From Mycolicibacterium goodii (lineage in GTDB: Bacteria > Actinomycetota > Actinomycetes > Mycobacteriales > Mycobacteriaceae), in the NCBI RefSeq assembly GCF_022370755.2, contig NZ_CP092364.2, positions 1,736,001-1,800,000 on the forward strand: a stretch of DNA of 64,000 nucleotides. The letters run 5' to 3'. How positions within the stretch are numbered: position 1 is the first letter of the stretch; each line of letters begins with the position of its first letter. Below are positions 56,646 through 64,000 of the stretch, one piece after another. The translations under genes and the position numbers were made by a program. The notes below the pieces were generated by a model, which worked only from the letters and a program-made list of their open reading frames with translations, was not told the origin of the DNA and made no database searches.

Positions 56646-58136
56646 ATGACGGCGATGACCAAGCAGCGAGAGCTCCGCGCCGAATTCGCCCGACGTCTGT
56701 CGTTGCTGTACGGCAGGGAAGTGCCTGCCTACGCGGCCCTCCTACAGGTGTCGCAGGAGGTCAACGCCGCCGTTCTGGCCGAACGCGGAGACACTGCCGA
56801 ACGCCTCGGCTCGATCGCACGGGTGACAGCCGAACGTCATGGCGCCATCCGGGTCGGCACTCCCACCGAGATTGCCCAAGTCGGTCGGATCTTCGCGGCG
56901 ATGGGTATGCATCCGGTCGGGTTCTACGATCTCCGCGACGCCGCCGACAAAGCTGTGCCCGTCGTCTCCACTGCATTTCGACCGATCGATGTCGAAGAAC
57001 TGGCCTACAACCCATTTCGGGTGTTCACGTCAATGTTGGTACCTTCGGACCGGCGTTTTTTCACGGTCGATCTCCAAAAGCGGCTGAACACGTTCCTTTC
57101 TCGGCGGGAGCTGTTCAGCCCGGAACTGCTCTCGCTCGCCGATCGCGCGATCGCAGACCATGGACTGCCGACCTCGGACGCCGAGCGTTTTCTGAAGTTG
57201 GCCACCGATGCCTTCAAGTTGTCCAACGAACCCGTGGACCGAGGGTGGTACGAAGAACTCGAGCGGGTCTCGTCCGTCGCCGCCGATATCGGTGGGGTGG
57301 GCTCCACCCACATCAATCACCTCACGCCGCGCGTGCTCGACATCGACGACCTCTACCGCCGCATGGACGCCCAGGGCATCGAGATGATCGATGCCATCCA
57401 GGGCCCACCGCGATGGTCGGGACCCGACCTGCTGCTGCGGCAAACGTCGTTTCGCGCACTCGCCGAACCACGGGTTTTTCGTGAGCCCGACGGCCGGGTG
57501 ACCGAAGGATCGCTGCGCGTGCGCTTCGGTGAGGTCGAGTCACGAGGAATCGCTGCAACGCCTCGCGGCCGAGCGCTCTTCGACCAGTTGAACACCGAGA
57601 TCGACCAACGGGTACGTGAGGCGTCCTCAGGAGGGCCTGTTTCCGCCGCACAGCGCACGGACATCGGCGCGGCCATCTGGAACGAGCGGGTCCCGACGAC
57701 CGAGCGTGGCCTGGTCGACGAGGACCTCGCCTACTTCACCTTCGAATGTGTGGACAATCCGCCGCGACGCGGGCAGCCCCCGACCGCAGGCCTGCGTACC
57801 TTGTTACGCGACGGTTGGGTACGGGCCCGTCCCATCGTGTATGAGGACTTCCTGCCGAAGTCGGCTGCCGGCATCTTTCAATCCAACCTCACCTCGGATG
57901 GCGGCAAGGGCAACGCCAGCACCACGGCGGTTCCGGCCGATTCCACATGGATGGAGGGAATTCTGGGCGTCCCGTTGCACGACCCACACGACCTCTACGC
58001 TGCAATCCAGGCACGGTCGTTGGCAGAGGTGGCCCGCCATCTACGCTTGCCCATGATCGTCGCCGATGACGCGCCGGCCGCCAACGACGCCGGCTACGCC
58101 GACACGGCACATCCGCCGGCGAACGTGGACGCGTAG
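56646..58136 (+). CDS. hglS: 2-oxoadipate dioxygenase/decarboxylase (HglS, DUF1338 family)
   Basis: A 496-residue protein of the DUF1338/VOC group. HglS of Pseudomonas putida converts 2-oxoadipate to D-2-hydroxyglutarate with O2 and Fe(II) in D-lysine breakdown. The family metal site is two His and one Glu; the best candidates here are H65 in AERHGAIRVGT, H222 or H225 in STHINHLTPR, and E296 or E298 in GEVESRG. Further conserved parts are YNPFRVFTSML and YEDFLPKSAAGIFQSN. GGAGG precedes the ATG. The next gene, 5 bases after its stop, encodes a likely D-2-hydroxyglutarate dehydrogenase, which strongly supports the assignment. Confidence 0.88.
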   Translation: MTAMTKQRELRAEFARRLSLLYGREVPAYAALLQVSQEVNAAVLAERGDTAERLGSIARVTAERHGAIRVGTPTEIAQVGRIFAAMGMHPVGFYDLRDAADKAVPVVSTAFRPIDVEELAYNPFRVFTSMLVPSDRRFFTVDLQKRLNTFLSRRELFSPELLSLADRAIADHGLPTSDAERFLKLATDAFKLSNEPVDRGWYEELERVSSVAADIGGVGSTHINHLTPRVLDIDDLYRRMDAQGIEMIDAIQGPPRWSGPDLLLRQTSFRALAEPRVFREPDGRVTEGSLRVRFGEVESRGIAATPRGRALFDQLNTEIDQRVREASSGGPVSAAQRTDIGAAIWNERVPTTERGLVDEDLAYFTFECVDNPPRRGQPPTAGLRTLLRDGWVRARPIVYEDFLPKSAAGIFQSNLTSDGGKGNASTTAVPADSTWMEGILGVPLHDPHDLYAAIQARSLAEVARHLRLPMIVADDAPAANDAGYADTAHPPANVDA

Positions 58137-58141
58137 CGCTG

Positions 58142-60985
58142 GTGATCAACGAGCAGATGACGACGGTTGATGCGCTCGCCAAGGCCCTACGCGAGAGAAA
58201 TGTCCGAGATGTGCTGTCAGACAGCACATCTCGTGCACTCTACTCCTCGGACGCCTCGTTGTACCGGGTGCAACCCATCCTGGTGGTGCGTCCACACGAC
58301 CCGGACGAGGTGGGCGCGGTGGTCGAGTTCTGTCGCGACGAGGGGATTGCGCTGACCCCGCGTGGTGCGGGCACGTCGGTGGCCGGCAACGCCATCGGCC
58401 CGGGCGTGGTGATCGACTTCAGCCGGCACATGAACAGAGTGCTCCGGGTCGACGCCGACGCGCGGACTGCGGTCGTACAACCCGGCCTGGTGCAGGTCGA
58501 CCTACAACGCGCGGTGGCACCGGTGGGTTTACGCTTCGGCCCTGACCCCTCGACGTTCACTCGCTGCACCATCGGCGGGATGATGGGCAACAATGCCTGT
58601 GGATCACGAACATTGGGATACGGCAGAACCTCGGACAATGTTCTGGGACTGCGCGGAATCAGCGGCAATGGTGAGGAGTTGTCGCTGAGGGCGGGCAATG
58701 CCGGCCAATCATCGACGGTGACGGTGTTGCGGGAGGTGGTCGGCGCCAGTCTGGCCACCATCCGCACCGAGCTGGGCCGCTTCGGCCGTCAGGTTTCGGG
58801 TTATGCGCTGGAACACCTGCTTCCCGAGCGAGGCTACGACGTGGCGCGCATGCTCGTCGGGTCGGAAGGCACACTGGCGGTGATCACCGAGGCGACTGTG
58901 CGGTTGGTCAACGATCCGACATACGCGGTGTTGGTGGTGTTGGGCTTCGACGACATCGCCTCGGCCGGCGACGCATCGCCTCGGGTTTTGCTTGCCAAAC
59001 CGACGGCATGTGAGGGCATCGACTCACGTATCGTCGACGTTGTCCGCGAGCGCCGCGGACCTCAGGCGGTGCCGGACCTACCCGCCGGCAGGGCGTGGCT
59101 GTTCGTCGAGATCGCGGGGGAGTCGCTCGACGACGTGAGGACTCGTGCGCGTCAAGTGGTCGGCGATTCTGGGGCGATCGATGCGCGGGTGGTCACCGAT
59201 GCTGCACAAAAGGCGGCACTGTGGCGGATTCGTGCCGACGGCGCCGGGTTGGCGGGCCGCAGCCCCGCGGGTCTGCCGGCCCACGCCGGCTGGGAGGACG
59301 CCGCAGTTCCGCCCGACCGGCTCGGCGACTACCTGCGCGACTTCGACGTCCTGATGGATGACTTCAACGTCAGTGGTCTGCCATACGGCCACTTTGGTGA
59401 TGGATGTATGCACGTCCGGATCGACCTGCCGCTCGATCGGCCCGGCGGGACGGTCGTGTTCCGCGAGTTCTTGGTGGCAGCGGCCAAGCTGGTTGCCCAA
59501 TATGGAGGATCGTTGTCGGGCGAACACGGCGACGGACGTGCTCGAAGCGAGCTGCTGCCTCTCATGTACTCCCCAGATGCGCTACGCGCATTTGCCGCGG
59601 TGAAGCACTGCTTCGACCCCCATGGCGTTCTCAACCCAGGCGTGGTCGTCGATCCCCGGCCCCTCGACGCCGATCTGAGAGTCCCTGCGGCCCCGGTGAT
59701 CCGGCGCAGCCTCGGCTTCGCATATCGCGAGGATGGTGGTGACTTCACCCAGGCCGTGCACCGTTGTACCGGTGTGGGCAAGTGCCGCGCCGACAACCGG
59801 GTGTCCGGTGGAGTCATGTGCCCGTCATTTCTGGCGACGCGCGAGGAGAAGGACTCGACGCGCGGCCGCGCACGGGTGCTGCAAGAGATGATCAACGGCA
59901 CGAACGTCAGGGGCGGATGGCGCTCACCGGAAGTCCACGAGGCCCTCGACCTCTGTCTGTCGTGCAAGGGGTGTACCTCCGATTGCCCGACCGGGGTGGA
60001 CATGCCCGCTTTCAAAGCCGAGGTGCTGCACCAAAGTTACCGTCACCGATTGCGGCCGGCCTCGCACTACTCGCTGGGCTGGCTGCCGCGTTGGGCGCGC
60101 CTGGCGAGCGTGGCGCCGCGTTTGGTCAACGGCGCCACTCGGGCGCCGGTATTGGGGGCCATGGCATTGTGGGTGGCTGGGGTGGACTCACGGCGCAACA
60201 TCCCGCCGTTCGCCGGACAGACCTTCCGCGCGTGGTTCCACTCGCGCCGCAGCGATCAGCCGTCATCGTCGAGGCCGGTGCTGTTGTTCGTCGACTCCTT
60301 CACCAACTACTTCACACCCGAGGTCGGCCGTGCGACGGTGACCGTACTGGAGGCCGCCGGGTACCAGGTCAGGTTGACCGACAAGCAGCGGTGCTGCGCG
60401 CTGACGTGGATTTCGACGGGCCAACTCAGCGCTGCCAAACGGACGCTCAGGCGCACGATAGATGACCTGGACATCATCACCGACCATGGCCGGGTGCCGG
60501 TCGTGGGCATGGAGCCATCGTGTACTGCCGTGCTCCGTTCGGATGCGATCGACCTCGTCGGTGAACGCGCGGCGCCGGTTGCCGCCAACGTGCGCACGCT
60601 CGCCGAACTTCTCACCGAATCGCAGTGGAAGCCGCCACGGCTCTCCGGCACACATGTTGTGGCCCAACCACATTGCCATCACCACGCTGTGATGACCTGG
60701 AACGCGGATGCCGCACTGCTGGCCGCCTCCGATGCGCAGGTCCAACGCTTGGGAGGTTGCTGTGGACTCGCCGGTAACTTCGGTGTCGAGAAGGGGCACT
60801 ACGAGGTGTCCGTGGCTGTGGCAGAACAGCAATTGATGCCCGCGGTGCGCGATGTCGGCGAGGACACCGTGGTGCTCGCCGACGGATACTCATGTCGGAC
60901 CCAGCTCTGGGACCTCGCAGCGCGACGGGGACTGCATTTGAGTGAACTGCTGGCCTCGGCACTGGCCGAGATCGCCCCGCCATGA
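58142..60985 (+). CDS. FAD/Fe-S D-2-hydroxyglutarate dehydrogenase (YdiJ-like fusion protein)
   Basis: A 947-residue three-part protein. N-terminal FAD_binding_4 domain with LTPRGAGTSVAGNAIGPGVV and FTRCTIGGMMGNNACGSRT; FAD-linked oxidase C domain with GHFGDGCMH and GEHGDGRARSELL; then a ferredoxin-like part with CTGVGKCRADNRVSGGVMC (near 541) and CLSCKGCTSDCPTG (near 604); and a CCG-type domain with CCALTW and GGCCGLAGNFG (near 871). E. coli YdiJ has this layout and oxidises D-2-hydroxyglutarate to 2-oxoglutarate, which fits its place behind hglS. GTG 58142 or ATG 58157 may be the start. Glycolate/D-lactate oxidation is an alternative. Confidence 0.86.
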   Translation: MINEQMTTVDALAKALRERNVRDVLSDSTSRALYSSDASLYRVQPILVVRPHDPDEVGAVVEFCRDEGIALTPRGAGTSVAGNAIGPGVVIDFSRHMNRVLRVDADARTAVVQPGLVQVDLQRAVAPVGLRFGPDPSTFTRCTIGGMMGNNACGSRTLGYGRTSDNVLGLRGISGNGEELSLRAGNAGQSSTVTVLREVVGASLATIRTELGRFGRQVSGYALEHLLPERGYDVARMLVGSEGTLAVITEATVRLVNDPTYAVLVVLGFDDIASAGDASPRVLLAKPTACEGIDSRIVDVVRERRGPQAVPDLPAGRAWLFVEIAGESLDDVRTRARQVVGDSGAIDARVVTDAAQKAALWRIRADGAGLAGRSPAGLPAHAGWEDAAVPPDRLGDYLRDFDVLMDDFNVSGLPYGHFGDGCMHVRIDLPLDRPGGTVVFREFLVAAAKLVAQYGGSLSGEHGDGRARSELLPLMYSPDALRAFAAVKHCFDPHGVLNPGVVVDPRPLDADLRVPAAPVIRRSLGFAYREDGGDFTQAVHRCTGVGKCRADNRVSGGVMCPSFLATREEKDSTRGRARVLQEMINGTNVRGGWRSPEVHEALDLCLSCKGCTSDCPTGVDMPAFKAEVLHQSYRHRLRPASHYSLGWLPRWARLASVAPRLVNGATRAPVLGAMALWVAGVDSRRNIPPFAGQTFRAWFHSRRSDQPSSSRPVLLFVDSFTNYFTPEVGRATVTVLEAAGYQVRLTDKQRCCALTWISTGQLSAAKRTLRRTIDDLDIITDHGRVPVVGMEPSCTAVLRSDAIDLVGERAAPVAANVRTLAELLTESQWKPPRLSGTHVVAQPHCHHHAVMTWNADAALLAASDAQVQRLGGCCGLAGNFGVEKGHYEVSVAVAEQQLMPAVRDVGEDTVVLADGYSCRTQLWDLAARRGLHLSELLASALAEIAPP

Positions 60986-61082
60986 CATCCGGGCGGCGCG
61001 TTCATCAGCCGGGAAACCCACCCGCCAGGCTCGTTCCGCGGTCACGACGCTCGCAAGACCCGCAGCGACGCCGACGTCGTGT

Positions 61083-62420
61083 TCACTGATTGCTATGCGG
61101 TGACAGGACTTCCAGCTTGGGTAGGGCGATAACTGAGAACTCTGAAACCGCCTGGGCGAGTTGTTCGTACAATGTCACCGTCTGCGGCCCTGATGTCAGT
61201 AGTCGTGCGACCAGAGCTGGGAAAGACGTCAAAATCTCGCCGCCCAGAGCCGCAACGGAAACCGCGGGCAAGTTATCGACGGCGTGCAGCGCTCGCCTGT
61301 ATCTGTCAGAGGGCGGGCTGATCATGGTGTCGGGGTCGTCATTCGGCGACCACGATGGATCGGCCAGCTTACGCAGCACTGCCACCATGGTGAGGGCGAC
61401 TTCGTCACTGCGCAGTCCGCGCACCAGGCCGAGAAGCAGACTCGACATCCCAGTGACGCCACGGGCGATCAGAACCCCTGACGGTGCCACGACTTCGATG
61501 ACATCGTCGCGTTCGAATTCCCCGACGAGTCGCTTCACCCCCGAGGAGAACAGACTCGAGCGTTCGTGCACGATGCTGAGTTCGGCCTCGCGATTGATGA
61601 CGATGCGTCCGCGGCTGACCGTCGCCATCGGATAGCGGCCGGCATTGCGCTGCGTTCGAACTCGGCCGGGAATCAGGGTGCCCGGGCAGTCTGGACCGAT
61701 TGCCTTCAAGATGATCTCGTGACTGCGAGCTGAGGCCACGCGCGTGGAGATACCGTTCGAAGACGCCAATTCGGCGGCCCGAAGCTTCGACCGTATGCCG
61801 CCGCGACCGGTGCCCGGGCCTCTCGAGCCCACATTGTGCAGCTGCGATGCGTCGAGGACTCTTTCATAGGTCTCGGACGCGGCCGTCAGATAGACGCCGT
61901 CGGAATCGGTAAGGAGGAGCAGAAGATCGGCGTGCACGAGCACCGCCACGGACGCCGCCACGGCATCGTTGTCCAGACCGACCCGGTCCAGTGCGTCATT
62001 GCCGTTCACGATCGGAATCGCGCTCCGCGACAGCGCTTCGTCGATGAGTTTGGCGACCGACTGCGTCCGCGTGGGAGAGCGCATGTCGTTTTCACCGACG
62101 AGGATCTGCGCAACCAGATGTCCGGATATGTCGGCGACTGATCGGTAGATGCTCTGCAAGATGGGCTGCCCAACTGCGGCCGCCAGTTGTCGGTGGGGCC
62201 TTGGATGAGGGCGATAAACGCCGTCGTCCTGATGCCGTTGATTGATGACCGCCAGGCCCGATGAGACGGCCCCCGAGGAGACGATGACGACATCCCAACC
62301 CAGCGCCTGCGCACGGATGGCCGAGTCGATTGTGGACGCCAACAGTGCTGGGTCGGGCCCAACAGCCCGAGTGATCGAACTGGAGCCGAGTTTGACTACC
62401 ATCCGTCGGTTGGTCTTCAT
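61083..62420 (-). CDS. glutamate-5-kinase-like protein with extended C-terminus
   Basis: A 445-residue protein, against about 370 for normal ProB. The amino acid kinase domain (MVVKLGSSS, VIVSSGAVSSGLAVI, PIVNGNDALDRVGLDNDAVAA, LLLTDSDGVYL, GTGRGGIRSKLRAA) is followed by a PUA domain (RGRIVINREAELS, FERDDVIEVVAPSGVLIARG). About 100 further residues are unlike ProB. It is presumably a paralogue of the biosynthetic ProB. A -10-like TATGAT lies ten bases before the chosen ATG 62420; ATG 62435 overlaps that box. It converges with the ydiJ-like gene. It may phosphorylate glutamate or a homologue. Confidence 0.8.
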   Translation of the reverse strand: MKTNRRMVVKLGSSSITRAVGPDPALLASTIDSAIRAQALGWDVVIVSSGAVSSGLAVINQRHQDDGVYRPHPRPHRQLAAAVGQPILQSIYRSVADISGHLVAQILVGENDMRSPTRTQSVAKLIDEALSRSAIPIVNGNDALDRVGLDNDAVAASVAVLVHADLLLLLTDSDGVYLTAASETYERVLDASQLHNVGSRGPGTGRGGIRSKLRAAELASSNGISTRVASARSHEIILKAIGPDCPGTLIPGRVRTQRNAGRYPMATVSRGRIVINREAELSIVHERSSLFSSGVKRLVGEFERDDVIEVVAPSGVLIARGVTGMSSLLLGLVRGLRSDEVALTMVAVLRKLADPSWSPNDDPDTMISPPSDRYRRALHAVDNLPAVSVAALGGEILTSFPALVARLLTSGPQTVTLYEQLAQAVSEFSVIALPKLEVLSPHSNQ

Positions 62421-62558
62421 GACGCATTGGATCATAGCGCCGGAGTTTCGCGGCCCCGCACTGGAGATCGAAAGCTAGTGTGCGCTGGGCCCACAACGCT
62501 CCGTGGGACCTGTCATCCACGGCGTGCAACACAGGCGACTTGCGGCAAAGGCCGCTCC

Positions 62559-63053
62559 CTGATCGGCCACATCGCCGTCGTAGCCAGTCGGTGTGTGCAC
62601 GGCGAACTTGCGCCCGTCGGGGCACACAGGGGCATCAGTACCGAACAGCTCGCGGGTCTCCGCCTCGTAACACGGGCCGATCGATACCGAAGGTTCGCAG
62701 AGATTTCTACGGCAGAGAAGTTCGGTGTTCCTTCCGCATACCGCAGCACCGAGGAGGTCCTGGGCCACCGAGTGGACCTGGTGTCGGTGTATAGGCCGCA
62801 TCCCACTCACGAGGACGCCGTGGTGGCAGCTGAGGTGGCCGGGGTGCATGTTCTGTGCGAGAAACCAATTTCCACGGATCTCGTCGCGGCCGAGCGCATG
62901 GTGCGCGCGTGTGAGGACGCCGGTGTAAAACTCAAGGTCTTCTTCCAACGTCGATTCTGGCCGGCCGCTGCGGACGCTGCTCGCCCACTGCGTGACCACC
63001 GGCATCGCAAGGCAGCCCAGCGTCGCCCAGTCCAGGTGGCGTTGTTTCGATGA
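62559..63053 (+). pseudogene. truncated Gfo/Idh/MocA family oxidoreductase gene
   Basis: The frame encodes the family core: KFGVPSAYRSTEEVLGHRVD, SVYRPHPTHEDAVVAAEVAG, VHVLCEKPISTDL and VKLKVFFQRRFWP (the EKP motif of sugar dehydrogenases). The N-terminal nucleotide fold is distorted (GHIAVVASRCVHG, with no intact GxGxxG and no start codon) and after the RRFWPAA part the frame ends at 63053, about 150-200 residues early. A broken gene. Confidence 0.65.
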
Positions 63054-63117
63054 GATCCCTTCACAGTTTGTGTCCAAAAGCCGGAGAACAGGCCACATCT
63101 TGTGTCTGGCTACGGCG

Positions 63118-63147
63118 TTGCGCACCTCATAACGTCATCGGTATAAC
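63118..63147 (+). promoter_or_regulatory. promoter of the GMC oxidoreductase gene
   Basis: -35 TTGCGC (63118-63123) and -10 TATAAC (63142-63147) with an 18-base spacer containing ATAACGT-like repeats. It lies 94 bases before the ATG at 63242, leaving a short leader. An SD-like GAGG precedes the start. Confidence 0.5.
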
Positions 63148-63241
63148 GTCGCACGAGCACCGTGCCGACCCGGGCAAACATGTCGCGCATCAGGACTGTT
63201 CGGAGGCACGACGGCCGGCAACCGAACAGAGGATTTCCGCA

Positions 63242-64000
63242 ATGGCATTGACCGCTCGACCGAACGACGAGTACGCACCCCTTCGAGAGGGTGCCGTTGT
63301 GCGGGCGTCGGACTCGGACGTCTTCACGGCTGACATCGTCATCGTCGGCTCTGGAATGGGTGGTTCGACGCTCGCCCATGCGTTGAGTCAGTCCGGCCGG
63401 GATGTCCTGGTGGTCGAGCGGGGGCATTTCCTGCCCCGCGAACCCGAGAATTCGATGCCCGAAGAGATGCACATCCACGGGCGCTACAAGACGGCCGAAC
63501 CGTGGATCGACGCCCGCACGGGTGAACCCTTCCAGCCGGGCACGTACTACTGGGTCGGCGGTAACACGAAGTTCTACGGTGCGAGCCTGCCCAGATTCCG
63601 CCGCGAGGACTTCGGCGAGATCATCCATCACGACGGAACCTCACCGGCATGGCCGTTCAACTACGACGACCTCGAACCGTATTACTGCGAAGCGGAGCGC
63701 CTCTTCGAGGTGCACGGAACCACCGACGAAGACCCGACGGAACCGCCGCACTCACAGCCCTATCCACATCCGCCGCTCGCACACGAACCGGTGATCGAGC
63801 GTTTCTCGGGATCTCTCAAGCGTCAGGGGCTGCATCCCTTCCACACCCCGAACGGGATGAATCTCGACACCGACGAGCAACGACGCGCGTCGACCACATC
63901 CGACGGCTGTCCGTCTGAGTCCGACGTGAAGAGCGAGGCCGAAAATCGGGCCCTGCGACCTGCGTTGCATGAGAAAAATGTTCGGCTTCTCGTCGACTCC
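63242..64000 (+). CDS. GMC-family FAD oxidoreductase (N-terminal part, runs off the window)
   Basis: The frame from ATG 63242 is open to the end of the window (253 codons). ADIVIVGSGMGGSTLAHALS (FAD site, about residues 29-48), VVERGHFLPRE, and YYWVGGNTKFYGASLPRFR (second FAD motif of the GMC/choline dehydrogenase group) are clear. Members oxidise alcohols or sugars. The C-terminal HxN/HxH active site is outside the window. It lies just after the broken Gfo/Idh/MocA gene, so the two may once have formed a sugar or inositol oxidation pair. Confidence 0.85.
   Translation, partial: MALTARPNDEYAPLREGAVVRASDSDVFTADIVIVGSGMGGSTLAHALSQSGRDVLVVERGHFLPREPENSMPEEMHIHGRYKTAEPWIDARTGEPFQPGTYYWVGGNTKFYGASLPRFRREDFGEIIHHDGTSPAWPFNYDDLEPYYCEAERLFEVHGTTDEDPTEPPHSQPYPHPPLAHEPVIERFSGSLKRQGLHPFHTPNGMNLDTDEQRRASTTSDGCPSESDVKSEAENRALRPALHEKNVRLLVDS

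Overview
The window is high-GC actinobacterial DNA. It most likely comes from a fast-growing mycobacterium (Mycolicibacterium) close to, but not identical with, M. smegmatis. The evidence is a mycothiol ligase (mshC), a lipoprotein/DUF5703/pyrD trio, DUF3090 and SCO1664-type genes, metH, hisE-hisG, and many start codons placed 6-7 bases after a TANNNT -10 box (leaderless transcripts). From memory, the order from the M20 peptidase to the DUF4126 gene follows the M. tuberculosis Rv2141c-Rv2120c block, so about 3.2-26 kb is conserved chromosome. All identifications come from reading the sequence and from remembered family features; no search was run.

Layout. 1-2.9 kb: a catalase-like gene coupled to a large LuxR/AAA regulator cut by the window edge. 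3.3-16.8 kb: tRNA-Leu(GAG), M20 peptidase, PEBP protein, pyrD operon, uppP, histidine phosphatase, DUF3090/SCO1664 pair, cysQ, mshC, an SDR, a DUF1254 lipoprotein and a PAC2 protein. 17.2-21 kb: metH behind what reads as an S-adenosylhomocysteine riboswitch with a hairpin over its Shine-Dalgarno. 21-28.7 kb: NmrA-like reductase, HAD phosphatase, sugar porter, hisE, hisG, DUF4126, a disulfide-reductase-type flavoprotein and an ArsR/SRPBCC/flavodoxin operon.

28.7-47.6 kb is accessory. It holds gene remnants (disulfide reductase 3' end, AraC 3' end, gabT 3' end, folD with a deletion and a frameshift) between working modules. One module is a catabolic set (DUF1116 protein, alpha/beta hydrolase, aldehyde dehydrogenase, mycothiol-dependent isomerase-like protein, amidohydrolase, MHS transporter) next to a divergent PucR-type regulator. 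Another is a MerR-deacetylase pair with a textbook MerR promoter. Two related ~106-bp direct repeats flank the segment 40.1-42.7 kb.

47.6-61 kb is the most interesting part: two divergent arms around a second PucR-type regulator. The left arm encodes RidA, a DAO-family oxidase, an SDR and a trans-sulfuration-type PLP enzyme. The right arm encodes PxpA-PxpB-PxpC (5-oxoprolinase type), an amino acid permease, an HglS-like 2-oxoadipate dioxygenase/decarboxylase and a YdiJ-like D-2-hydroxyglutarate dehydrogenase. Read together, this suggests uptake and breakdown of a lysine-derived amino acid or lactam through 2-oxoadipate and D-2-hydroxyglutarate to 2-oxoglutarate. A divergent glutamate-5-kinase paralogue, a broken Gfo/Idh/MocA gene and the start of a GMC oxidoreductase end the window.
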